Below are positions 1 to 8,870 of a DNA stretch of 64,000 nt, piece after piece. The stretch comes from Trifolium pratense. Its lineage: Eukaryota; Streptophyta; Magnoliopsida; Fabales; Fabaceae. The position numbers and the translations under genes were made by a program. The notes below the pieces were generated by a model that ran no database searches, was not told the origin of the DNA, and worked only from the letters and a program-made list of their open reading frames with translations. Location: contig NC_060060.1 in NCBI RefSeq assembly GCF_020283565.1, positions 68,433,257-68,497,256 on the forward strand. Reading direction: 5' to 3'. Each line of letters begins with the position of its first letter. Position 1 is the stretch's first letter.

Positions 1-93
1 CATCCAAACAATGGAATTCACCTCAAATCATTTGAATTCCCTCAAAACATTACTTTACCTCAAAAAATTCCCCCATCCAAACACACTCTAGGG
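1..93. repeat. Possible end of a MITE
   Basis: The first 93 bases hold two short near-repeats (ATCCAAACA near 2 and near 75) and end in a CCAAACACACTCTAGGG-type terminus, which resembles the ends of many plant MITEs. The partner terminus would lie outside the window, so this is a weak call. Positions 94-447 show no gene, repeat or other feature that I can support. Confidence 0.25.
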
Positions 94-452
94 AAAAGAA
101 ATTTCAACTATGCTGTCATCTCTTATACCCATAATTTATTTATAAAAAAAAAAGGAAATACAAAATTGGGAAACTATGTCAAACTATGTCAAAACCCAAT
201 GTAAAAAAACCCAAGTAAAACGATAGTTTGGTAATTGTGACCACCGGTAGAAATCTTAAATAGTATGACCATACGGGATAAAACATCCGGACAATAATTT
301 TCTTCTCTAAATGTGAGCATAGATAAGTCTCATTGACTCGGTGAATAGATACTGCAGAATTGAGCTTCAGTGATTCAGTGCTTCATGTAAAATCCCGTTC
401 AAAACGCCCGAGATTCTAAAACAGAAAAACTTGCTCAGCTAAGGTTAAATCG

Positions 453-708
453 TATTACAGTATAGTTAATCAACTAGAGTTATTTGATAGGTTACCAAGT
501 TAGTTAGAGTTTACAATGTTAGTTAGGGAGTTAATTACTCCATATAGTCCTATAAATAAGCTACTTCATTGTACAATTTATCATTCTTTTATCAATCTAT
601 ATTCATTCAATATGAATTTCTATGAGTATCTTCCTCATGAATACTCTTATGCACTCTATCTTGCCGACATCTATGATCTTTATCCCTTCGACTCCATGAT
701 TCATAACA
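453..708 (+). repeat. 5' LTR of the small copia-like element
   Basis: This 256-bp direct repeat matches 2021-2276. It contains a TATA box (TATAAATA, 551-558), so transcription probably begins about 25-30 bases later. Its downstream part (R/U5) contains the start codon of the internal ORF. The PBS follows with no spacer. Confidence 0.92.
551..558 (+). promoter_or_regulatory. TATA box in the LTR promoter
   Basis: TATAAATA in the 5' LTR, repeated at the equivalent place in the 3' LTR. It lies about 55 bases upstream of the ATG at 612, which suits a short retrotransposon leader. Confidence 0.6.
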
Positions 709-1571
709 TGGTATCAGAGCGATACCCAAGGGATGAAGATGAAGATAGTGCTTCCGCTTTCGATTCTGAATGTTGCGAAGAAGATGAATCTGCTGATGTT
801 GTAATTCTCAGCAATTCCACTCAAGATTTGGAATTTTCACCTTCGGAAGATTCAATCTCTTTTGGCAGTTTCGGGAATTCAGACCCTTCCACCGTTCAAT
901 CTGCTTCAATCACTTCAATCACGCCAACAATTGATGGATTCACAATTCAGATCGGGGAAATCGCATCTCTTCTTGTTTCTTCAAATTGTAACGTTGAATC
1001 TGCGTTTGCCGCTTCGAAAGAAAATGAGAATTCAACGAATCTTGATTCTGAAATTGTGGTTTCTGAAGCAATCAAAGGACTGAACGAACGAAAATCTGAG
1101 TTTGGTGTTTCTGCAGAAATCAAGCAATTGCAGAATCAATTCGGTGTTCAAGCATACTCTTCTCCGATCAAGGTCGAGCGTCAACACCACGGCAACACCG
1201 TCCGATTCTCGCAAGATCACGATCAGAACAGCAAGAAAGGTGATATGCTTTCTGATTTGTTACTCTGTTCGTCGGAGAGCATCGTTTTCAGTTCTCACCA
1301 TCGTGATTTAGGCTTCACAGTTTTTGATCCTGGTGGAACAAATTTGTTCCGATCCTCTTTGTTTACATCGACTGAGTTTGCAACGTTTCTTTGTCTCCTT
1401 TTCCTTGCGATGATGTTGTCACTAAGATCTCATTATTTCAAATCATCGCACTTCGTTTTTGATCCCGGAGGAGATGTTCTTTATCATCGTTTATTTGTCG
1501 GAATCTATCGTCGATCTCTCCGGAATCACAGCCATCGGTATTGTCGATTACAAACGCTGCGACGCCATTGA
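612..1571 (+). CDS. ORF of the non-autonomous retroelement, starting in the LTR
   Basis: A 319-codon ORF. An in-frame ATG lies further upstream at 516, but 612 is the first in-frame ATG after the LTR TATA box and is the more likely start. About 33 residues come from the LTR. The frame then passes through the PBS, which is read as the residues MVSER, into the internal region. The N-terminal half is acidic and Ser-rich (an Asp/Glu run near residues 39-60). The C-terminal part repeats a VFDPGG motif and ends with a basic, Arg/His-rich tail. No gag zinc knuckle, protease or RT motif is visible. I do not recognise the protein. It may be a degenerate gag or a captured host sequence. The long open frame in so short an element suggests either selection or very recent origin. 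Confidence 0.5.
   Translation: MNFYEYLPHEYSYALYLADIYDLYPFDSMIHNMVSERYPRDEDEDSASAFDSECCEEDESADVVILSNSTQDLEFSPSEDSISFGSFGNSDPSTVQSASITSITPTIDGFTIQIGEIASLLVSSNCNVESAFAASKENENSTNLDSEIVVSEAIKGLNERKSEFGVSAEIKQLQNQFGVQAYSSPIKVERQHHGNTVRFSQDHDQNSKKGDMLSDLLLCSSESIVFSSHHRDLGFTVFDPGGTNLFRSSLFTSTEFATFLCLLFLAMMLSLRSHYFKSSHFVFDPGGDVLYHRLFVGIYRRSLRNHSHRYCRLQTLRRH
709..720 (+). other. Primer-binding site (tRNA-iMet)
   Basis: TGGTATCAGAGC is complementary to the 3' end of plant initiator-Met tRNA and directly abuts the 5' LTR, as in plant copia elements. Confidence 0.9.
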
Positions 1572-2020
1572 AGAGTTCTCGCGAGAGAGAAGCAGTGAAT
1601 CTGGTTTGCAGAAGCACGTTTGGAGGTTAGAAAAGCTGATTCTGCAAAAGCGCGTTTTGAATAAGCTATTTTGGTTCAACAACATGTTTGCATCATTTGA
1701 AGAAGTAAATCGCGTTTGTGTTTTGTGAGTAAAGGGAAACAGATCAGACTCCAAGGCGTTGTGGTTTGGCTCAATAGATCGCGTTTGAAGGTTCTGGAAG
1801 TTGTTTCTGTTTTCCACCCTCATGTGCAATGCTTGGGTCCTGATTGAAATCTGCAAGTGGGCTTAACCCATTAGTTACTATCAGTTTTATGTTTTAATTT
1901 TTTGTTTTGCTAGTTTACCCCTATTTCTCCACTAGTTACTATGTATAGTTAATCACTTGTATTTTCATTGTATTTCAAACTCAAATTGGTGAAATTCTCC
2001 ATTTTGAGTTTGAGGGGGAC

Positions 2021-2276
2021 TATTACAGTATAGTTAATCAACTAGAGTTATTTGATAGGTTACCAAGTTAGTTAGAGTTTACAATGTTAGTTAGGGAGTT
2101 AATTACTCCATATAGTCCTATAAATAAGCTACTTCATTGTACAATTTATCATTCTTTTATCAATCTATATTCATTCAATATGAATTTCTATGAGTATCTT
2201 CCTCATGAATACTCTTATGCACTCTATCTTGCCGACATCTATGATCTTTATCCCTTCGACTCCATGATTCATAACA
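2021..2276 (+). repeat. 3' LTR of the small copia-like element
   Basis: By eye this is identical to 453-708. It is preceded by a purine-rich tract (2003-2020) and followed by the TSD AATCG (2277-2281). Positions 2282-2659 hold nothing I can assign; they may include the 3' UTR of the F-box gene on the other strand. Confidence 0.92.
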
Positions 2277-2659
2277 AATCGTAGGTCCTCTAGCTGATTT
2301 AACAGAGAGTTAGGAATGACACGTTTTTTGGTCATTTAACAAAATTGTTGCCAACTTGGGAATGCAAATTTATAGAGCTGATTACAGTAAGGCTTAGCTA
2401 ATATTGAACAATCAAGGTGACAATTCTTGCAACTTCGTAAATCATTTGAAGATTTTATCTCTACACAATGTTATCTAATCGTATGTGTAGTTCGAATAAT
2501 ATAAACTCTTGCAAAGTGCAAGATCTATAAACTAGTCTCGGTAGTCTAACAAGTTTATGTCATTTCATTTAACCACTATCTTAAGTTAAGGAATGAAGTT
2601 AGATGAGTAAATTGAATCTCTTCTCACAAAAACAAAAGAAAAAATAAGAAAGAAAAGAT

Positions 2660-4285
2660 TTACTGAAGCTTGATGATACAACGTCGACCCAGGCCTAAAT
2701 GTTGCAGTTGGTTCCTGACATCAGCCAGCTCCTCCAAATTTAGTGATAAATATTCCGAACAGAATATGTTGATATACTCTAAGACTGTAGCATTTTCTAA
2801 CAAAAACTGTACCGATCGAATTTCATCTTCATTTCCATGAAAATTTGAAATAAAACATAATTTGAGAGACGATTTCAAACAGCAAGGCAATGAATTTGAT
2901 GTCCATCCTTCATCAAAGAATAAGGAAGATCCCTAAACAAGAATCAATAGATAAGTCGATGAACGGAAATTATATCATTGTTAGTCGTGAAACATGGTAG
3001 AAGAAGCAAAGATACAAGATGTACCTTATTAATATGAAGAACTTCCAGTTTAGGAGTCTTACAAAGAATGCTTGCTAATGCTTCATTAGTGGTGCGAAAA
3101 TAATCCAAGAACACATCAAGATGCATCAAATTGTCGAACGAAGGCAAAAGATGAAGAGTGTCTTTTGCATAGTTAAGACATTAATAAAGGAAACAAAAAT
3201 AGATACATCATTGTGATACAAAAAGAATATGCAATGAATACAAGAAATCATATAACCCATGCAACATTGTCTATACATTATTTTATATAACATTTCGAAA
3301 AATGAAGATGATAATAAGTAAACGTTAAACATACCTGAAGAATATAATTTGATAGACTGAGAGTTTTGACACTACTAAGTCGACTCAATAGCTCAATTAC
3401 ACTTTGGATATGTAGTTGTTCATTTTGCTGATATAAATGCCGAAGATGAATAGATGCATCAACTATGGAAGTAGGGTTGACAAGGAAAAAATTTATAGCA
3501 GGATTGATTGTGTAACTTAAAGATAAAAGATTCCCAACATCAAATTTGATTGTACAATTGTGAAAAGGATAACCTAGTCCTAGACCCTCGATGGTTAACT
3601 TCCTTAATGCGGACATTGCAACATTGATCTGCTTTACGTTCAACAAAGAACATCTGAACAAGGTCAACTCTTGTAGGACAGGGCACCCAGACAACAGTCG
3701 TTGAGCCGACTTTTCATTTACAAAGCAAATATGTGAAAGATATAATGTCTTCAAGCTAGGGAAACAAATATCATCACCTATATTAAGATTAAAATCAAAT
3801 TCTAGATACAAGTTATTCAACGACTGCGATGCTGAGAAACTATTGGGTAACACAAACATGTCATTTATATATTCTATTTCTATGGAAAGTTTAAGATCAG
3901 GGACTTTGTGCAGTAATGTGTTAGATAACAGAGAAGTAGCTTTTTGTGCATCAATAGTTCCGCGTACTTTAATGCATAGTCTTTCTACACGGTTAGATCT
4001 CTGAAGTAGGTTGTCCACTTGATTTATGAGGCGATTTTCTGACTTCTGTTTTGGCTTTGACCCATGCTGATGACAAAAAACTTCAAAATCAAAGACAGAT
4101 AAGTGAGTCCACAAGTACCTCCATGTTTTGGCCAATATGGTAGTTCTTACGGCATCTTTTGTAGGGAGAAAAGAAAGAATATAAAGAAGAACTCCCTCAG
4201 GTAATTCACTAATCATATCTTTCATATTACCCACATTATGTCTTTGGAGCTTAGATAATTTTGACAATGAGATTGCATCAGTCAT
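2660..4285 (-). CDS. F-box/LRR/FBD-domain protein, three exons
   Basis: Exons on the minus strand: 4285-3335, 3161-3025 and 2932-2660 (stop TAA). The product is a putative SCF E3-ligase substrate receptor. The F-box lies at about residues 22-65 (ISELPEGVLLYILSFLPTKD, then an AKTWRYLW-type turn). Leucine-rich segments follow, including FPSLKTLYLSHI and SGCPVLQELTLFRCSL. Exons 2 and 3 encode PSFDNLMHLDVF and the FBD-like end KSSLKLCFISNFHGNE ... LLENATVLE. Donors CAG/GTATGT and AAG/GTACAT and acceptor TTTAG/GG are good. Exons 2 and 3 join in phase 0. Exon 1 ends in phase 0, but exon 2 needs phase 1, so either a weaker donor (AT/GTTTAA, 6 bases further) is used or the gene is frameshifted. ATGs 20 and 23 codons downstream are alternative starts. 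A 5' UTR intron ending near 4300 (TGAGCAG) is possible. Confidence 0.8.
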
Positions 4286-4990
4286 GATCTCTATGCCTGC
4301 TCAAAATATAAAAAATAAAATAAAATAAAATTACATATTGTAAAATAATGACAAGTGAAAAGTATACTACAAGAATGGGAAGAAAACAAATAGCACAATT
4401 ATCATATGCGTAGAGGCAAATTATTAGTTCATTGGTCTATTTCGGGTCTGTTTTGATAAACAGCTCATAGCACAAGCACATTTATCTTTTATAGCAAAAG
4501 ATAAATTGCTTTTATATATGCTACGAGCTGTTTTCATATGCTATATTGAACAACTTATTATCAAAATAAGATGAAACAAACTTATTATCAAAATAATTTT
4601 GGTTGCTGTATTTATTTATTGAACAAACAATTGATATATTCATGAACTTGACATTCCTATCAAAATAAATAAAAATAATGTCTATGAGATTACAGAGAAT
4701 CAAACATAGGTACCATTTGCAAACCCAAACAAATGTCTGAAAATTGTTCGCAGAAAAAGGATTTGAGTGCAAGGTGTAAAAAAGCAACAGAAAAAGAAAC
4801 AAACTTGTTGAATAGAAGGCAATGCAAACAAGTGAAAAATTAAAGCACAAAAACCATTATAAATGTGTTGAATCGAAAACGTAAAATATAATATAAGTAT
4901 GTGATAACTCAACTGATGAAAAAATGCAGTTGAAACGGCGACGGTAAGAGAGCGCAGCGAGGAGTTCCAGTACGGCAAGGTGCGACCACT
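4286..4990 (-). other. 5' leader or intron region of the F-box gene
   Basis: No coding sequence is seen. On the minus strand a CT-rich leader-like stretch (about 4990-4920) and an acceptor-like TGAGCAG just upstream of the start codon suggest a 5' UTR intron of about 600 bp. A MITE-like hairpin sits inside it (4441-4580). This is inference from sequence texture. Confidence 0.3.
4441..4580. repeat. MITE-like hairpin of the GGTCTGTTTTGATAAACAGC type
   Basis: The segment starts GGTCTGTTTTGATAAACAGC and contains complementary halves: ATAGCACAAGCACATTTATC against the TTGCTTTTATATATGCTACG region. AGCTGTTTTCATATGCTAT then matches the conserved interior of a MITE family common in legumes. The right terminus and TSD are unclear. 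Confidence 0.4.
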
Positions 4991-5059
4991 GATATGTGAG
5001 TGAGACTCGTTCGTTTAGTTAGGGTGAAAATTTGTTATCGGGCCACAGGCCCCACGGCC

Positions 5060-5335
5060 AGATCGGTATTTTTTTTTTAAACTCAAAATTTCAATTTTGC
5101 CCTTACAAAAAAATTTGGTAGGCAGAAACCGATTTTTTTTAGTGCAAATTCAGGAAAAATTCGGTAAAAGAACCTGTTTTTTTTTTCTAAGACAAAAAAA
5201 ATTCAATAAATAGAAACAGAATTTTTTATAAAAGGACAAAAGCGAAAATCCAAAGGGTGAAAAAAAAACATGGGGTGGGGGTGGGGGTGGAAAGAGAATT
5301 TATCATTTATTTGAGCTTCTTTGACGAGAGGAAGT
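5060..5335. repeat. Low-complexity poly-A/T and G-rich stretch
   Basis: Repeated poly-T and poly-A runs, imperfect repeats of an AAATTCxGTA-type phrase, and a short G-rich tract (GGGGTGGGGGTGGGGGTGG, near 5273-5291). No gene is visible. Confidence 0.5.
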
Positions 5336-5567
5336 TATATATATATATATATATATATATAGGAAAATGCTAAACAGTGTCCCCGGAGCACTAGTTAAGG
5401 ATATAAATATAGAAGTTTTATCTCGTAAATTGTGCATTCAATGTTTTAATGATGTGAAAAATTATTACTCATCATTAACTTTATCATTTGTTTCCTTTTT
5501 TAGTATGCTTAACTAGTGCCCCTGGGGCACTGTTTAGCATGACCCATATATATATATATATATATAT
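5336..5567. repeat. MITE (5362-5545) between TA dinucleotide repeats
   Basis: The left end TGCTAAACAGTGTCCCCGGA and the right end form an inverted repeat of about 32 bp with a few mismatches. The interior is AT-rich and non-coding. (TA)n tracts flank both sides (about 5336-5360 and 5546-5567). A TA-type target duplication would fit a Tc1/Mariner (Stowaway-like) origin, but the microsatellite hides the exact TSD. Positions 5568-6020 show no assignable feature. Confidence 0.75.
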
Positions 5568-6022
5568 GCGAAAAGAGTATTTTGCTAATTTCAGGAGACA
5601 CACAAGAAATTCAGGGGACTTTAAGTAGCGCTATTTTCAAGATTTATAATCTGCTATTCCAATGTTAACTTTATCTGTCTGATCTAACTAGAAATGAAAA
5701 CTTTTTGAGAGAATTAAAGTTAAGTATAGATGAAGAAGAAGTGAAGAAAATAGGAATAGTTGGAAAGGGTCAAAACAAAATTTCAAGGGGTCTAGGAGAA
5801 ACATAGGGGTAATGAGAAAAAACAAATTATGGGAGAGGCATAAATGTTGTCCAGTAGTCTAAAAAGACTAATCTCACACATCTTAAATATGGAGAAATAT
5901 GAAATTCTACGTCAAAATGCACACACATGTATATCCGCATTCTTGCATGCCGGTCCAACCACTTTGAAGGACTAAAGTGAAATTTAAAATGAGGCTCTTT
6001 AAAAACTAGCAATAACACCAAC

Positions 6023-6177
6023 AATGAATTGGTTCAAGTGGTAAGGGTTCGATTCCTGACTCATGCGTATGGAGAAAATTCAGTTGAGATAGGAGAACTC
6101 ACGTTGTGTGTCCCACAAGTTCCCGACGGAGATTAGTCATCGCTAACCCACACTTTTTAAGATTAAAAAAAATAAAA
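6023..6177 (+). repeat. tRNA-derived SINE remnant
   Basis: A pol III A-box-like sequence (TGGTTCAAGTGG, 6030-6041) and a B-box-like sequence (GGTTCGATTCC, 6046-6056) lie close together, followed by a unique body and an A-rich tail near 6166-6177. The boxes are closer than in an intact tRNA-type promoter, suggesting an internal deletion. No clear target duplication was found. Positions 6178-6529 hold nothing I can assign. Confidence 0.5.
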
Positions 6178-6534
6178 GATAGTGATATAAAGTTATTGAT
6201 AGATGATATAAAATTATTAGTGGGTCTCATTTAATAAGTTTTATTTAGGTGTTGTACATAGGGTATCCTATATGTTGTCACAAGACAAGACGACTATCAA
6301 AAAATATAATTATTGAATAATTTTGTACTATGAACAGATGTTTTTTTTTTTATGAGTTAGCCCAATAGTAATTGTGAGGCCCAAGATAGTAATATTCTAG
6401 CCCAAATAGTGGAGTTACGATTCTATTGCGAAATTGTTATTAGGTCCTTCTAGAATTCTGGTTACAGAAATGTTATAGAGACACAAAGGACCAAACAAAT
6501 ATACAACACAAAGTGGTATATTTGTCAATTTACT

Positions 6535-7822
6535 TGTAACGACCCAAATTTATTATTCACTATTTAAGTGTTTAATTATTTGGTGACGTGGCTTTTAAGT
6601 AAGATAGTAACTTTAAGTTATTTATCGAGAGTTTTAATTAATGCGCGAGTTAGTGGGAGTTAACGCGTTATTGGGCCAGCCAATTGGGCTTGAGGCCCAA
6701 TGGGCCTTGGCATGTGAGGGGCGCCCATATAGGGCAAGGTAGAGAGAGAAAGCTCATATTTTTCATTGTTCTTAAGAAAGCTAGAGAGAAGGGAGAGCAA
6801 GAGGAGAGCTAGGGCAAGAGCTTGGAGGGAAGATTCGAGGAGCAATCTTCGTGAGTTCGTCGATCTAAGGTAAGAGAGTAGATTTCATATTCGTGGGTGA
6901 CTCGAGGAAGGGGAGAATGTCGATTTCTCCTCACCCGAACTTCCTCCACCCCATTTTCGTTTTAGTTTTGGATGGATTTTCTTAATGGAAATCGATTCTA
7001 AGGTTCATAACATGTTTAACATGCTCTTATCATGATGTATGAACAAATCTAATGGTTAAAAACGAGATTTATAAAGGATTAAACTCAAGAACATTGTGTT
7101 CTTGAGTGTTTTGAGTAAAAGTGGTAAATCTTTACTTTTTCGTAGTAAAAATGGTAGATCGGTGAAATGAACCGTCCTTTTGTGTTTAGATATGCTTGTT
7201 GCACTTGAATACAAACTCATTTGGGGTTTATAACATGAAAAATGGGATTTTTGGGTGAATTTGGGTGGAAATCGCATGTTTTGAGCAGTTCTGGCAGGAG
7301 CTGTTCGCTACGGCTCGCTACAGCTCGCCACGAGCATGAGTTCCACTGGTGTGGTTCGCTACGGCTCGCTAAGCCTTCGCTCAGCGAACAGGGCAGGTTC
7401 GCTACGACTCGCTAAGCCCTCGCTCAGCCACCGTGACAGCACAACACTTTGCTGTTTTGAAATTTGAAGGGCTTTGAGGGTTCCAATATGTTATATTATG
7501 TATTTTACCCAGTTTTTCGCGTAGATTCCGATTCCGGTGTTTGTCTTATGATAAAATGTATGCTTAATACACTTTACTTATATTATTAGTATTGTGTTAA
7601 AAATGTGAGTAAATGCATGGTATGTGTTGATTGTGTTGATGATGTTTGTTTAAATATCAAAGAAGTATATTAAGGTGTTAATCAACTTAATAAAGAAGGA
7701 TATTAGGATTATGTTATTCTAATAAAGAAGGATATCGAATTATGTTATTCGATAAAGACGTATATTAAGGTATAGTGTTATCTTAATAAAGACGAAATGT
7801 TGGATAGTGTTCCACATTTATA
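6535..7822 (+). repeat. Truncated 5' LTR of the outer gypsy element
   Basis: It aligns base for base with 20016 to about 21303, with roughly 8-10 differences by eye. Just after CCACATTTATA it leaves the LTR for internal sequence. It contains a leader with a consensus-like splice donor (ATCTAAG/GTAAGAG, GT at 6870-6871), a cluster of GTTCGCTACGGCTCGCTA-type repeats (7306-7430) and short AAAGAAGGATAT repeats (about 7690-7790). Confidence 0.9.
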
Positions 7823-8870
7823 TATGGTAGTAGGTTGAATTGGTTGAACAATTCGGAGTTCTAAGCCTAGTGTGCGAAGTGATTTCTGGAAGAAGTTTGA
7901 GAAGCTTGAGAAATATATATTAAAATTAGTGCACCGTTGGTGGTAATTAATCAGGAAAAAGATGTGAATTCTCAAATGAGATTAGAATGGGATTAAGAGG
8001 CATTGTGATAGAATGAGTATGATTGTTGAATCATGGGAAGTAAGGATTGTATGAATAATCGAGTTTATTCGAAGATGGAAGTAGGATAACAATTCGAAAG
8101 ATTTTGTGAGAGGCTTGTCGAAGAAAGGGTAATTGGATTTGGATAATGACCGGACAATTAGTGTCGCATGTTGAACGAGATCGTAGATTCTTGGAGGTTG
8201 AGATGAAGCTAAGTGAGTAGTAACGTCTTAGAATGATTAGAAATAAGAAAGTTAGCCGTTGGAGAACGTGTAGGGAATGAGTAATATGAGGTCATGTTGG
8301 AAGTGACTTGTGTTAGGTGAGAATTTGCGAAAAGGATTACCGCACATGTGAGTAGATGTTGTGTTTGAGCACATATAGTAAGGAGTTAAAGGCGATGCCT
8401 AAGGTAAGTATCGGAGAGCATTTTTTTAGTGCCCAAAAGATAAGAGTGAGTAAGTATTTGCTAAGGAATTTGGATTTATGGAATAGGAAAGTCAGTGGAG
8501 ACTAGTGTTGTTAGAGGCATCGTGGATGTTAGTGTGGTATGGCCACAATCGGTGACAATGAAGTAAAGGATTTTAAATTGTTTCATCATGGATGATGGAA
8601 CGGTAGTGATTTGGTGTATAACTTAGAATGTATTTTTGGACGAGAATTTTGGAAATTTTATAGAGATGTCATATTGGGAGTAGACAAGGAGTCATTAGTA
8701 AGAGTACTAAGACAAAAGTTGATTAGAATTCAATGGATAGAATTAGATCGTATAGCGAATATTTGGAGCTTTGTAGATTAATTTCAAGAGTTTGATTTTG
8801 GTATCGAACGTACTAAGGAAGAGTTTAAAGATAGTTGTCCATAGAGAGATGATGATTGGTAGAGGTCGGA
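7823..8870 (+). other. Internal remnant of the outer gypsy element, left part
   Basis: Non-coding by length: every frame is interrupted. A stretch near 8634-8705 (TTGGACGAGAATTTT, then AGTAAGAGTACTAAGACA) matches, in the same element sense, the internal regions of both LARDs (minus strand near 14490-14570 and 42430-42510). It is therefore shared ancestral retroelement sequence. It ends at TCGGA, the target site of the LARD. Confidence 0.75.

Larger units (their letters stand above)
453..2276 (+). mobile_element. Complete non-autonomous copia-like LTR retrotransposon, 1824 bp
   Basis: Two 256-bp LTRs (453-708 and 2021-2276) appear identical by eye. They flank a 1.3-kb internal region with a PBS directly after the 5' LTR (709-720, TGGTATCAGAGC, matching plant initiator-Met tRNA) and a purine tract ending GAGGGGGAC directly before the 3' LTR (2003-2020). 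A 5-bp target duplication AATCG lies at 448-452 and 2277-2281. The LTRs begin TATTACAG rather than the usual TGTT and end ATAACA. There is no protease, integrase or RT, so the element must be moved in trans. In size it lies between TRIMs and small non-autonomous copia derivatives. Identical LTRs imply a recent insertion. Confidence 0.93.

Noticed and set aside
1032..1220. Minus-strand and alternate-frame open stretches in the small copia-like element
   Set aside because: Shadows of the 612-1571 frame.
6030..6060. Possible tRNA gene from A- and B-box matches
   Set aside because: Too short and with no cloverleaf; the A-rich tail and body fit a SINE.
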